From Halanaerobium polyolivorans (lineage in GTDB: Bacteria > Bacillota > Halanaerobiia > Halanaerobiales > Halanaerobiaceae): a stretch of 64,000 nt of DNA. The position numbers and the translations under genes are program-made. Of the stretch, positions 36,739-45,655 are shown piece by piece; the first letter of the stretch is position 1, and each line of letters begins with the position of its first letter. The stretch is from positions 20,034 to 84,033 of the forward strand of contig NZ_JAJFAT010000013.1 of NCBI RefSeq assembly GCF_020711195.1, read 5' to 3'. Under the pieces are notes generated by a model that searched no databases, was not told the origin of the DNA, and saw nothing but the letters and a program-made list of their open reading frames with translations.

Positions 36739-38451
36739 TTAAATTCCTCTTTTAATATATTTAGTATGAAGTAGTTGATGAGCCTTCTCACTTCCCGGTT
36801 CATCTAAATACTCTTCATATAATTTTTGAATATAGGGGTTTTCATGAGATTTTCTGTATTCTTTCTTTTTATCAATCTCATAGATTGCATCCATTCTTTT
36901 TTGCAGCACTTCTTCTGAGGCAGCCAGAGGTTGGCCTCCTCCCCCCAGACAGCCACCAGGGCAGGTCATAAACTCAACAAAGTGGAACTGTTCACCATTT
37001 TTAATCAACTCAAATATTTTTCGTGCATTAGCAAGTCCATGAGCAACAGCAACTTTGACCTCAAGTCCATCGATATTTACCGCTGCTTTTTTGATACCTT
37101 CAAAACCCCTTATGCTTTCAAAATCTATTTCTTTTAGTTCTTCACCTGTGATTAAATCATAAGCAGTTCTTAAAGCAGCTTCCATTACTCCACCTGTACT
37201 GCCAAAGATTGCTCCGGCACCGGTTGAACTTCCCATCAGCAGATCAAAGTCTTCACTGCCTAAATCATTTAAATCCAGACCGGCCTGTTTGATCATTCTA
37301 GCTAACTCTCTAGTTGTTAAAACATAATCCACATCACCCTTCATTTCCTCACGCTGGGCCTCATATTTTTTAGCTGTACAGGGCATGATAGAAACCACTG
37401 CCAGATCTTCTTTTTCTATTCCCTCTTTTTCTATATAATATGAGTTTGCCAGAGCACCAAACATCTGCTGAGGAGATTTACAGCTTGATACATGCTCTAG
37501 ATAGTCAGGATAATACTGCTCGATAAATTTAATCCAACCAGGACTACAGGAAGTAAAGAGGGGTAATTTTTCGTTATTGTTAATTCTATTAATCAATTCT
37601 GTTCCCTCTTCTAAAATAGTTAAGTCAGCAGTAAAGTTGGTATCATAAACCTTATCAAAACCAAGTTTTCTCAAAGCTGCAACCATTTCACCTGTACAAA
37701 TTGCTCCTGCTTGCTTGCCAAAAGCTTCAGATAAAGCTACCCTAACAGCTGGTGCTGTTTGAACTACAACATGTTTATCTGGATCACTTAAAAGATCCCA
37801 AACATCATCAATATATTCTCTTTCTGTAAGTGCTCCTGTAGGACAAACGAGGGTACACTGTCCACACATAACACAGGTGCTTTCCATTAGATTAGCAAAA
37901 AAGGTGGTATTAACTACAGTATCAAAACCTCTTCCATCTGTGCTGATTGCTTCAACCGACTGCACTTCTTTACAGATGTTTTCACATCTTCTACAGAGAA
38001 TACATTTTTCGGGATCTCTGATAATTGAGGGGGTTGAGTAATCTTTTTTAAAACTGCTCTTTTTACCCTCGAATCTTATTTCCCTAATACCTAAATCTTC
38101 TGCTATCTTCCTCAGATCACAGTCATCATTGCTTAAACAGCTTGGACATTCTACATCATGATTTGAAAGCAGGAATTCTAGATTCATTTTCCTGGTATCT
38201 CTTACCCTTTTATTATTTGTTTGAATTTTTAGGCCTTCTGAAACAGGGGTTATACAGGCGGCAGCTAACTTACCGGTATTCTCTATTTCGACGAGACAGA
38301 CCCTACAGGCTCCGATAACATTTTTTTCTTTGAGATAACAGAGGTTCGGTATATTTTTACCTATTGCCTGAGCTGCTTCTAAAACTGTACTATCAGCATC
38401 TACTTCTAGTTCTTGATCATCTATATAAATATTTACTTTATCTTTAGCCAT
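36739..38451 (-). CDS. hydA: [FeFe]-hydrogenase catalytic subunit, trimeric bifurcating type
   Basis: Reduces protons to hydrogen at the H-cluster. 570 residues: N-terminal [2Fe-2S] domain, His-ligated [4Fe-4S] segment (HDVECPSCLSNDDC), two [4Fe-4S] ferredoxin motifs (CILCRRCENIC and CVMCGQCTLVC), then the H-cluster domain with TSCSPGW, MPCTAKKYEAQRE and TCPGGCLGGGGQP, and the C-terminal small-subunit segment (YEEYLDEPGS...HTKY). One residue in the first motif is Ser (TSCSP) where many enzymes have Cys next to the ligand. Start ATG overlaps the hydB stop by one base. With HydB and HydC it should couple NADH and ferredoxin oxidation to hydrogen production. No maturase genes (hydE/F/G) are in the window. 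Confidence 0.95.
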   Translation of the reverse strand: MAKDKVNIYIDDQELEVDADSTVLEAAQAIGKNIPNLCYLKEKNVIGACRVCLVEIENTGKLAAACITPVSEGLKIQTNNKRVRDTRKMNLEFLLSNHDVECPSCLSNDDCDLRKIAEDLGIREIRFEGKKSSFKKDYSTPSIIRDPEKCILCRRCENICKEVQSVEAISTDGRGFDTVVNTTFFANLMESTCVMCGQCTLVCPTGALTEREYIDDVWDLLSDPDKHVVVQTAPAVRVALSEAFGKQAGAICTGEMVAALRKLGFDKVYDTNFTADLTILEEGTELINRINNNEKLPLFTSCSPGWIKFIEQYYPDYLEHVSSCKSPQQMFGALANSYYIEKEGIEKEDLAVVSIMPCTAKKYEAQREEMKGDVDYVLTTRELARMIKQAGLDLNDLGSEDFDLLMGSSTGAGAIFGSTGGVMEAALRTAYDLITGEELKEIDFESIRGFEGIKKAAVNIDGLEVKVAVAHGLANARKIFELIKNGEQFHFVEFMTCPGGCLGGGGQPLAASEEVLQKRMDAIYEIDKKKEYRKSHENPYIQKLYEEYLDEPGSEKAHQLLHTKYIKRGI

Positions 38452-41400
38452 TATATTACCTCCTCAGCTTTATCTTTTACATCACAGCGGAGACAGCGGC
38501 TGGCCTCTTCTCTTGCCTGTTCAAGTGAATAACCTTTTTCCACTTCTTTAAATCCTTTTTTCCTTTCGGCAAGTAAAATCGTAGGCATCTTAACCCTTCT
38601 TTTTTCTTCTTCGATGATGGGTAGATTAATTTTCCGCTCTCTTTCTTCACTTTTAACAACTTTTCCATCTCCACCGAGATATTTATCAATCTCTGCTGCA
38701 GCTTCTTTTCCCTGTTGAATTGACTCAATTACAGTAGAAGGTCCACTTACACAGTCACCACCTGCAAATATCCAATCAATATTTGTGGAATAATTTGAAT
38801 TGGTTTTAATTGTTGAACCAGCCATTTCTATATCAAATTTACCTTTTTTGAAGGTTTGATCTACCTGCTGTCCTATTGCGGAAATCACTATATCAGTATC
38901 AAGCAGGAAGTTTGATCCTTCAACTTCTTTTGGTCTTCTTCTTCCACTTGTATCAAATTTACCTCCCTCAATTTTAACACATTCTAATTTATCAATTTTA
39001 CCGTCTTTTTCATGAATCTTAACCGGGTTAATCTGAGGATAAATATTGATTTGTTCATATTCTGCTTCATCGATTTCTTCTTTATGAGCAGGCATATCAT
39101 TTTTGGTTCTTCTGTAAACTATATTGATTTCTTCTGCTCCAAGCCGAACCATATTCCGGGCAACATCTATTGCGGCATTACCTCCACCGACCACAGCTAC
39201 TTTTTTACCTTTAACTTTTAATTTTTTTCCTTTATTGATATCATGCAGTATTTCTAGGGCAGAATAGATACCATCTACATCCTGACCTTCAAGATAAAGG
39301 CTTCTATCTTCTTCTGCTCCTACAGCTAAATAGACCGCCCAGAACCCTTCTTCTTTAAGCTCTTCTAAGGTTATATCTTTTCCAACTTTGGTATCTACAA
39401 CAATATCGACACCCATTGCTGTTAAAACTCCGATCTCTTCATTTAAAATATCTTTTGGTAAACGATATTCAGGTATTCCTAAGGCCAACATACCTCCAAC
39501 TTCAGTTTCGGCTTCAAATATAGTTACCTGATAGCCTTTTTTGCGGAGATAAAATGCAGCTGTAAGACCTGAAGGTCCTGAACCTACTATAGCTACTCTT
39601 TTATCTTTTTCAGCCTCAATTTCTGGGACTGGAAAACCATCTTCTTCTTTTAGTAAATAATCACCAGCAAAACGTTTTAATTCTCTAATTGCCAGTGCTT
39701 CATCCATAGCCCCTCTATTACAGGAGTCTTCACATAAATTATAGCAGACACGTCCACAAACTACAGCAAGTGGGTTTTCTTCCTGGATAACTTTATATGC
39801 TTCTCTATAATTACCCTCTCTAATATAATTGATATACATTGGTACATCAACATTTGCCGGACATGCATTTTGACATGGTGAGGTAAAAAGAGCAGCACAG
39901 ACTGAAGAATCACAGTGTTTATTATCAATATGATTAAAGTATTCATCTTCAAAATATCTAATTGTACTTAAGACAGGATTGGGAGCAGTTTGACCCAAAC
40001 CACAGAAAGAAGAATCTTTGATCTTTTCGCCCATATCCATCAGCAGTTCAAAATCTTTTCTATTAGCTTCACCAAGGCTGATCTTTTCTAAGATCTCCAA
40101 CATCCTTGTTGTACCAATCCGACAGGGAGTACACTGTCCACATGACTCATCTACACAAAAGTCAACAAAATATTTTGCCAGGTCAACCATACAGGTTTGG
40201 TCATCCATGATAATCAAACCACCAGAACCCATTATAGTACCAAGTTCACTTAAAGAATCATAATCAACAGGTACATTTAGGTGCTCAATCGGGATACAGC
40301 CACCAGAGGGACCACCGGTTTGAGCTGCTTTAAAGTCCGCATCATTTTCTAGACCTCCACCGATATCGAAGACGATTTCTCCCAGGCTGGTACCCATAGG
40401 AACCTCGACCAATCCATTGTTTTTAATTTTACCTGCTAAAGCAAAAACCTTTGTTCCCGGACTATCAGCTGTACCATAATTTTTAAACCAGCTGCTGCCA
40501 TTTCTGATGATTTCAGGTACATTGGCAAAGGTTTCAACATTATTGATTACCGTTGCTTTACCATATAAGCCTGAATCGGTAGGATAAGGAGGTTTTGGTC
40601 TTGGTTCTCCTCTTTTTCCCTCTATTGAAGCAATTAATGAAGTTTCTTCTCCACAGACAAATGCTCCTGCACCAAGTCTAATATCTATCTCAAAATCAAA
40701 ACCACTGTCAAGAATATTTTCTCCTAAAACTCCCATCTCTTTAGCATCTTTGATAGCCTTTTTTAGCCTTTTAATTGCAAGGGGATATTCTGCCCTACAG
40801 TAAATATAGCCTTTATTGGCACCCATTGCATAACCAGCAATGGTCATCCCTTCTATAAGTCTGTGGGGATCACCTTCTAAGATGCTTCTATCCATAAAAG
40901 CACCAGGGTCACCTTCATCTGCATTACAGATTAAATATTTATCTCGACCATTTTTTGAAGCAGCAAACCCCCACTTCATACCAGTGGAAAATCCAGCTCC
41001 ACCTCTACCCCTTAATTTAGCATCTTTTACGATCTCTATAACTTCTTCTGGAGTTAATTCATTAACAGCTCTGGCAAGTCCCTGATAACCATGATTGGCA
41101 ATAGCTTCTTCGATGTTTTCGGGATTGATATTACCACAGTTTTTTAATACTATCCGCTGCTGTTTGCGGAAAAAGTCACTTTCCTGGTCTACCAGCCAGC
41201 GGTTTATTACATTTCCATTTACAATATGCTGTTTGATTATCTCTGCTGCTTTTTCTTGATCAACATTACCATAAATGTATCTTTTTTCATCCATTCTGAT
41301 TTCCATTAAAGGCTCTTCAGCACAGAGACCAATACATCCAGTTTGATCTAATTCGATATTAGAAAGATTTTGTTTTTTTATTTCATTTTTGGCAGTACTT

Positions 41401-41528
41401 AAGATTTCTTCTGCACCGGCGGCAATTCCACAGGTGCCCATTCCGATGATAATTCTTGTTTTAGCTCTACCGGAATATTTTTTTGCTAATTCCTGCTGGA
41501 TCAAAGATAGATCTTTAGTTTTAAGCAT
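38451..41528 (-). CDS. hydB: HydB/NuoF-like diaphorase fused to a GltD-type flavoprotein
   Basis: 1025 residues in one frame. Residues 1-120: thioredoxin-like [2Fe-2S] domain. About 125-570: NuoF module with NADH/FMN motifs GRGGAGFSTGMKW and CNADEGDPGAFMDRS and the cluster motif ESCGQCTPCRIGT. About 590-985: a GltD/NfnB-like module with cysteine motifs (CQNACPAN, CGRVCYNLCEDSC), FAD site AIVGSGPSGLTAAF, NAD(P) site VVGGGNAAIDVAR and FAGGDCVSGPSTV. The usual HydB ends with two [4Fe-4S] ferredoxin motifs; here the flavoprotein takes that place. A second flavin and pyridine-nucleotide site suggests extra electron routing, perhaps NADPH. ATG with GGAGG. Confidence 0.93.
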   Translation of the reverse strand: MLKTKDLSLIQQELAKKYSGRAKTRIIIGMGTCGIAAGAEEILSTAKNEIKKQNLSNIELDQTGCIGLCAEEPLMEIRMDEKRYIYGNVDQEKAAEIIKQHIVNGNVINRWLVDQESDFFRKQQRIVLKNCGNINPENIEEAIANHGYQGLARAVNELTPEEVIEIVKDAKLRGRGGAGFSTGMKWGFAASKNGRDKYLICNADEGDPGAFMDRSILEGDPHRLIEGMTIAGYAMGANKGYIYCRAEYPLAIKRLKKAIKDAKEMGVLGENILDSGFDFEIDIRLGAGAFVCGEETSLIASIEGKRGEPRPKPPYPTDSGLYGKATVINNVETFANVPEIIRNGSSWFKNYGTADSPGTKVFALAGKIKNNGLVEVPMGTSLGEIVFDIGGGLENDADFKAAQTGGPSGGCIPIEHLNVPVDYDSLSELGTIMGSGGLIIMDDQTCMVDLAKYFVDFCVDESCGQCTPCRIGTTRMLEILEKISLGEANRKDFELLMDMGEKIKDSSFCGLGQTAPNPVLSTIRYFEDEYFNHIDNKHCDSSVCAALFTSPCQNACPANVDVPMYINYIREGNYREAYKVIQEENPLAVVCGRVCYNLCEDSCNRGAMDEALAIRELKRFAGDYLLKEEDGFPVPEIEAEKDKRVAIVGSGPSGLTAAFYLRKKGYQVTIFEAETEVGGMLALGIPEYRLPKDILNEEIGVLTAMGVDIVVDTKVGKDITLEELKEEGFWAVYLAVGAEEDRSLYLEGQDVDGIYSALEILHDINKGKKLKVKGKKVAVVGGGNAAIDVARNMVRLGAEEINIVYRRTKNDMPAHKEEIDEAEYEQINIYPQINPVKIHEKDGKIDKLECVKIEGGKFDTSGRRRPKEVEGSNFLLDTDIVISAIGQQVDQTFKKGKFDIEMAGSTIKTNSNYSTNIDWIFAGGDCVSGPSTVIESIQQGKEAAAEIDKYLGGDGKVVKSEERERKINLPIIEEEKRRVKMPTILLAERKKGFKEVEKGYSLEQAREEASRCLRCDVKDKAEEVI

Positions 41529-41529
41529 C

Positions 41530-42033
41530 TTATACCTCCTCCATTTCTCTATTTAAATATTTATCGATTATTGTTACAGCTTTTTCGGGATTTAAGAGCC
41601 CATGTGCTTTTCCATTTACAGTCATTACAGGTGAAAGACCACATGCACCAAGACAGCGCACAACCTCTAAAGATAACTTTCCATCTTCAGTGGTCTCACC
41701 AGATGCTATTCCATATCTGTCTTCAATTTTTTCGATGATTTCTTTTGCTCCCTTTACATAACAGGCTGTTCCCTTACATAATGCAACCTGATATTCACCC
41801 TTTGGTGTATCAGAAAAATAATTGTAAAATGAAATAACACTGCTGACAGTTGTAGGTGCCATATTCAAATTATCTGCAACTATTTTTTGTACATCCTTAG
41901 GAAGATAGCCGATTAATTCCTGTGCTTCATGCAGGATCTCAATCAAGGCAAAACCATCACCCTCATACTTCGCCAAAATTGCTTCAATCTCTTCACGATA
42001 TTCTTCTGATTTTTTTGCTTCAATTACTGACAT
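41530..42033 (-). CDS. hydC: Hydrogenase/NADH dehydrogenase subunit, NuoE-like
   Basis: [2Fe-2S] subunit of the trimeric hydrogenase. 167 residues, thioredoxin-like fold; cluster cysteines in CKGTACYVKGA and VRCLGACGLSP. First gene of hydC-hydB-hydA, with GGGGAGG before ATG. It is preceded by the 437-base control region holding a sigma-54 promoter. Confidence 0.95.
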   Translation of the reverse strand: MSVIEAKKSEEYREEIEAILAKYEGDGFALIEILHEAQELIGYLPKDVQKIVADNLNMAPTTVSSVISFYNYFSDTPKGEYQVALCKGTACYVKGAKEIIEKIEDRYGIASGETTEDGKLSLEVVRCLGACGLSPVMTVNGKAHGLLNPEKAVTIIDKYLNREMEEV

Positions 42034-42164
42034 GATAAACCTCCCCTTAATTTAATTTGTTTTGTGAAATTTTTCTCTTTAATTTGTAAAAATTTTACTA
42101 CCTTTCTTTGTTAGCAAAAACTTAATTTTTAAAGAAATATTTCACATGACTCAACTACATAATA

Positions 42165-42180
42165 TGCATATTGTGTGCCA
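42165..42180 (-). promoter_or_regulatory. Sigma-54 (-24/-12) promoter for hydCBA
   Basis: Minus strand reads TGGCACACAATATGCA. Against TGGCAC-N5-TTGCA it has the invariant GG and GC with exact spacing and one mismatch (A for the first T of TTGC). Expected start about 120 bases before hydC. Confidence 0.82.
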
Positions 42181-42343
42181 AAAGAGCAAAAAACCATAAA
42201 TTATTTAATATAATTCGAAAAATCTTCAAATAGCCGTCATCTCAAAGTTCATGACCTCTTTTCAAAAGATAATTTTTCTAATAGTCAAAATATTTACCTT
42301 ATTATTAGCTGTTTTTTTAAAACTTGACTTATTTTATAAGATT

Positions 42344-42365
42344 ATTAATGCATTTTTGCATTAAT
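42344..42365. promoter_or_regulatory. Upstream activator site 1, perfect palindrome
   Basis: Arms ATTAATGCA and TGCATTAAT with four T between. Perfect over 9 bp each side; about 165 bases upstream of the -24 element. Confidence 0.75.
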
Positions 42366-42432
42366 ATTTGGCGGAATCTTCAGAATATTAAGCGCTTTAT
42401 TGTGAAATATAGTACAGCTTAGGTCAATTAAT

Positions 42433-42454
42433 ATTAATGCATTCTTGCATTGCA
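42433..42454. promoter_or_regulatory. Upstream activator site 2
   Basis: ATTAATGCA-TTCT-TGCATTGCA, the same core AATGCA-N4-TGCATT as site 1. Confidence 0.7.
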
Positions 42455-42475
42455 ATAATGCGGTTTTGCATTAAT
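42454..42475. promoter_or_regulatory. Upstream activator site 3, overlapping the regulator stop codon
   Basis: AATAATGCG-GTTT-TGCATTAAT, directly abutting site 2; one arm imperfect. It overlaps the TAA of the regulator gene (42471-42473). Confidence 0.6.
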
Positions 42476-45008
42476 GGAAGTATTTCTTTAACTTTCTTAC
42501 CACTGTAGATTGATTGACCCCAAGCATATCTGCCATTTCATAGGTGCTTTTACAGTTCTCCTGGGCCATTTCTAAGATCTTTTTTTCCACCTCTGCTACC
42601 GCTTTTGGCAGCGGCATAAGAGAAGAAACCGAGATCCCTTCAGTTTTAAATTCTTCACCATAAAGTGCAAGTACATCCTGATAATCAATAAGCAGTTTTT
42701 CCGATGTTATGACAAGCCTTTCAATAACATTGTTAAGTTCTCTTACATTTCCAGGCCAGTCATATTTCATAAATAATTTTACTGCTCTCTCACTGATACT
42801 AATATTTTTATCATATTTTTCTTTTAATATCGATAGATAATGGTCAATTAAAGCCGGTATAGCATTTTTTCTTTTTCTGAGTGGAGGAATTCTGATCGGA
42901 AATACATTTAAACGATAATATAGATCCTCACGAAATTCTTTATCTTTGACCATCTGTTCTAGATCTCTATTGGTAGCTGTGATGAGTCTAAAGTTTACCT
43001 TTTTAGGTTTTACACTACCTATGCGATAAACACTGTGTTCCTGAAGTACCTGCAGTAATTTTGCCTGCATATTAGGTGATAGTTCTCCGATTTCATCTAA
43101 AAACAGGGTGCCATTATCTGCCTCTTCGATCAAACCGGGTTTACCACTTTTGCGGGCTCCACTGAAGGCTCCTTTTTCATAACCAAATAATTCTGATTCC
43201 AATAAGTTGGTGGGGATTGCAGCACAATTGATCTTAACAAAATCACCTTCATTATTGCTTTGTTCATAAATAAATTTTGCTATTACTTCTTTTCCGGTTC
43301 CCGATTCACCTGTGATCAGTATCGTAGAATCGGTCTCAGCAACTTTTGCCGCAAGGTTGATGATCTTTTTCATCTCTTTTGATTTAGAAACAAGATAATC
43401 GGGAATATCCTGATCATTTAATTCGTTTTGCGAATTAGAAAAACTAATTTCGGCCAGATCACGAGCATTTATTATGATCTGTTCAAGTTTAGCTGCCTGA
43501 TCTTTAATTGCTTTTGCGGTTAAAAGGATGCGTTTATTTTTACCGTGATTTTGAACAAAGGTTATTTGCTCTTTTTCTTTTAAGCTCTGCAAATCAAGCC
43601 CAGGATAAAGACCTAATCTTTTTTCTAGCTGAGAAATCTTTTTACCCTTAGCTTCCTCTAATTCAAGGCCTAACATTTGCAGATAAGAACTGTTTATTTT
43701 TTCGACTCTACCATCTTTATCTATAAGCATAATCCCATCATAAGAAGAACTGATTATGAGGTTAAGATTTTTATTTACTTTTTGTATTTCTTTTAATTCT
43801 CCTCTTTTTTCTTTTAGCAGATAAGGAAGACAGATTTTAACATCAGCAAAACCGTGAATAACTGCAGCTGCTTTATCCCGGCAGCTTTCAAATCCACAGG
43901 CACCACAATCAAGCAGATCAGCTTCTTCATATTTATCTGTTTTATTTAAGATCTGCCAAATTTCTTTTTCAGATGGTGTTTTAAGCACCATATTTTCGGC
44001 CTGATATTTAGCGGAAAGATCTAAGTGAGCAGCAATATCTTTGTTATACTGATTAAAATAACTGTTTGTCTTTAGATATTGATATAAGTGTTTTTGTTTA
44101 AGAAAATAATTTTCTGAACTTAAATCAACTCCATCAATACAGCCTTTGCAAAATAGTAGGTCGGCAAATTCTAATTCTATTTTTTCGGCCTTTAAGGCTT
44201 CCATCAATTCTATAACTTCTTTTTCTCCTTCAATATGAAGTGAATTATCAAGCTGGGCACTTACTTTTTTTAGTAATTCTCCTCCAACCGCCAGAGAACG
44301 GGCCGAATTAGAAATATCATTTTTATCAGCCGAACTTTCTAATTCAGGCTCAATATTATTTTCAACCCTTATATCCAGCTCTTCAGCAATTGAAAATAAT
44401 TCGCTAAAAGTCAGAACAGCTGCAATATTTTCTTCACTTTCAAGCTCTACTTTTTTTGCCTGGCAGGGTCCTACCAGAACAAGTTTTGCTGATGGGCCTT
44501 CTTTTTTAATATAGCGGCTCAGGGCCTTCATCGGTGAAACTACCTCTATAATATTAGCACTTAATTGTGGATAATATTTATTGATTAAATTGACAATCAC
44601 CGGACAGGCAGAAGAAATTAAAGTTTTATCATTATTTTGCAAAATTTCTGTATATTTTTCGCTAATTAAATCTGCTCCCCAGGCTACTTCATAAATATTT
44701 TTAAATCCCAGCTTAGATAAAAAGTTAAACCAGTCTTCTTTCTGCCAGGAAAGCTTGTATACAGGGTAACTTGGTGCCAGAGCAACTGCTAAATTATCTT
44801 CTTTTTGCAGCAGTTCTATTACTTCATTTTTCTGATCTACTATTTCTCTGGCGTTTTGTGAACATAAATTTACACATTTACCACAATGAATACATCTTTC
44901 TTCTATAACTTCAACCTTACCATCATTAACCTTAACTGCACTGACAGGACAATTCCGAACACAGGCATAACATTCATGACAGTATTCTTTTAAAATATTT
45001 ATGAACAA
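42471..45008 (-). CDS. Sigma-54 enhancer-binding regulator fused to a hydrogenase-like Fe-S sensor
   Basis: 845 residues. 1-58: two [4Fe-4S] ferredoxin motifs (CHECYACVRNCP, CIHCGKCVNLC). About 70-300: domain like the [FeFe]-hydrogenase H-cluster domain but degenerate: SSACPV for TSCCP, GPCQAKK for MPCTAKK, and FCKGCIDG with only two residues between cysteines instead of three. About 365-400: a further Fe-S motif (CGACGFESC...C). About 415-520: PAS. About 560-780: AAA+ domain with GESGTGKE, GAFSGA (sigma-54 contact loop, usually GAFTGA) and LFLDEIGE. C-terminus: helix-turn-helix TYEMADMLGVNQSTVVRKL. Start TTG at 45008 behind AAGGTGGTG. It lies just upstream of hydCBA, so hydrogenase activation in response to redox state or hydrogen is the likely role. 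Confidence 0.9.
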   Translation of the reverse strand: MFINILKEYCHECYACVRNCPVSAVKVNDGKVEVIEERCIHCGKCVNLCSQNAREIVDQKNEVIELLQKEDNLAVALAPSYPVYKLSWQKEDWFNFLSKLGFKNIYEVAWGADLISEKYTEILQNNDKTLISSACPVIVNLINKYYPQLSANIIEVVSPMKALSRYIKKEGPSAKLVLVGPCQAKKVELESEENIAAVLTFSELFSIAEELDIRVENNIEPELESSADKNDISNSARSLAVGGELLKKVSAQLDNSLHIEGEKEVIELMEALKAEKIELEFADLLFCKGCIDGVDLSSENYFLKQKHLYQYLKTNSYFNQYNKDIAAHLDLSAKYQAENMVLKTPSEKEIWQILNKTDKYEEADLLDCGACGFESCRDKAAAVIHGFADVKICLPYLLKEKRGELKEIQKVNKNLNLIISSSYDGIMLIDKDGRVEKINSSYLQMLGLELEEAKGKKISQLEKRLGLYPGLDLQSLKEKEQITFVQNHGKNKRILLTAKAIKDQAAKLEQIIINARDLAEISFSNSQNELNDQDIPDYLVSKSKEMKKIINLAAKVAETDSTILITGESGTGKEVIAKFIYEQSNNEGDFVKINCAAIPTNLLESELFGYEKGAFSGARKSGKPGLIEEADNGTLFLDEIGELSPNMQAKLLQVLQEHSVYRIGSVKPKKVNFRLITATNRDLEQMVKDKEFREDLYYRLNVFPIRIPPLRKRKNAIPALIDHYLSILKEKYDKNISISERAVKLFMKYDWPGNVRELNNVIERLVITSEKLLIDYQDVLALYGEEFKTEGISVSSLMPLPKAVAEVEKKILEMAQENCKSTYEMADMLGVNQSTVVRKLKKYFH

Positions 45009-45083
45009 TTAAAGCACCACCTTTTGGTGTTAAATTAAATCCTCTATCTTAAATTTTATCATGCTAATTAAAAAACAGCAAGC

Positions 45084-45108
45084 AAAAAAGCCTGCTAAAA
45101 AGCAGGCT
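45084..45108 (-). terminator. Intrinsic terminator after the split permease genes
   Basis: AGCCTGCT / AGCAGGCT with a 4-base loop, followed by TTTTTT on the minus strand. Confidence 0.9.
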
Positions 45109-45130
45109 CGGTCCATTAATTGCTGAGTAT

Positions 45131-45655
45131 TTAATTATTTAATTCTAAGTTTTCCCCTTTAATGATTTTTTCCATAAGACTTGATATTAGCAGGATAGAA
45201 ATGCTTGTAAAAATAAATCTCAAAACAGAGAATTTAAGCCCGATAAATTGGATTTCTACTCCCAATTGAGGTATTTTTAAAGATGCCCAAACTCCTAAAA
45301 ATATAATGACATTACTTAGGCTGGCTTTTTTTCTCAACAACTCTCCTGCAATTGGAAAGGCGATATACATCGGACCGGTTGGTAAAGTACCCAGAAAAAA
45401 AGAAAATATTTTTCCTTTCAAACCTGATTTTTCACCCAGATATTTTTTAACCAAAGAGGTTGGTACCCAGACATCAGCCAAACCCATAATAACTAAAACA
45501 GCCGGAAATATCATAAGCATTTCTTTAATATATCTAGATGACATCTCCTGAGCCAGGGGAAAACGCTCCGGAAAAAACCTTTGAAATAAGAAGGCAATCA
45601 CAAGCCAAAAAATAATTATTTTTAGTATTTTAGTTAATTTAGATTTAGTTTTCAC
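45131..45655 (-). CDS. Half-size permease, ArsP_1/YraQ-like, C-terminal half equivalent
   Basis: 174 residues with about five membrane helices. The segment FLGTLPTGPMYIAFPIAGELL followed by the ASLSNVIIFLGVWASLKIPQ region is the repeat unit seen in the permease family often annotated as ArsP/DUF318 (substrates mostly unknown, some efflux of organoarsenicals). Normal members are single chains of about 300-350 residues with two such units; here each unit is its own gene. Overlaps the preceding half by 4 bases (ATGA), implying a coupled heterodimer. Ends at a strong terminator. Substrate unknown. Confidence 0.75.
   Translation of the reverse strand: MKTKSKLTKILKIIIFWLVIAFLFQRFFPERFPLAQEMSSRYIKEMLMIFPAVLVIMGLADVWVPTSLVKKYLGEKSGLKGKIFSFFLGTLPTGPMYIAFPIAGELLRKKASLSNVIIFLGVWASLKIPQLGVEIQFIGLKFSVLRFIFTSISILLISSLMEKIIKGENLELNN

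Larger units (their letters stand above)
42034..42470 (-). promoter_or_regulatory. Hydrogenase operon control region
   Basis: 437 bases without a gene. It contains a sigma-54 promoter near the hydC side and a cluster of palindromes near the regulator side, separated by about 170-290 bases, the usual layout for an enhancer-activated promoter. No SigA promoter stood out. Confidence 0.75.

Noticed and set aside
42344..42475. Palindromes considered as a small CRISPR-like or riboswitch element
   Set aside because: No spacers or regular repeats; layout matches upstream activator sites of a sigma-54 promoter instead.
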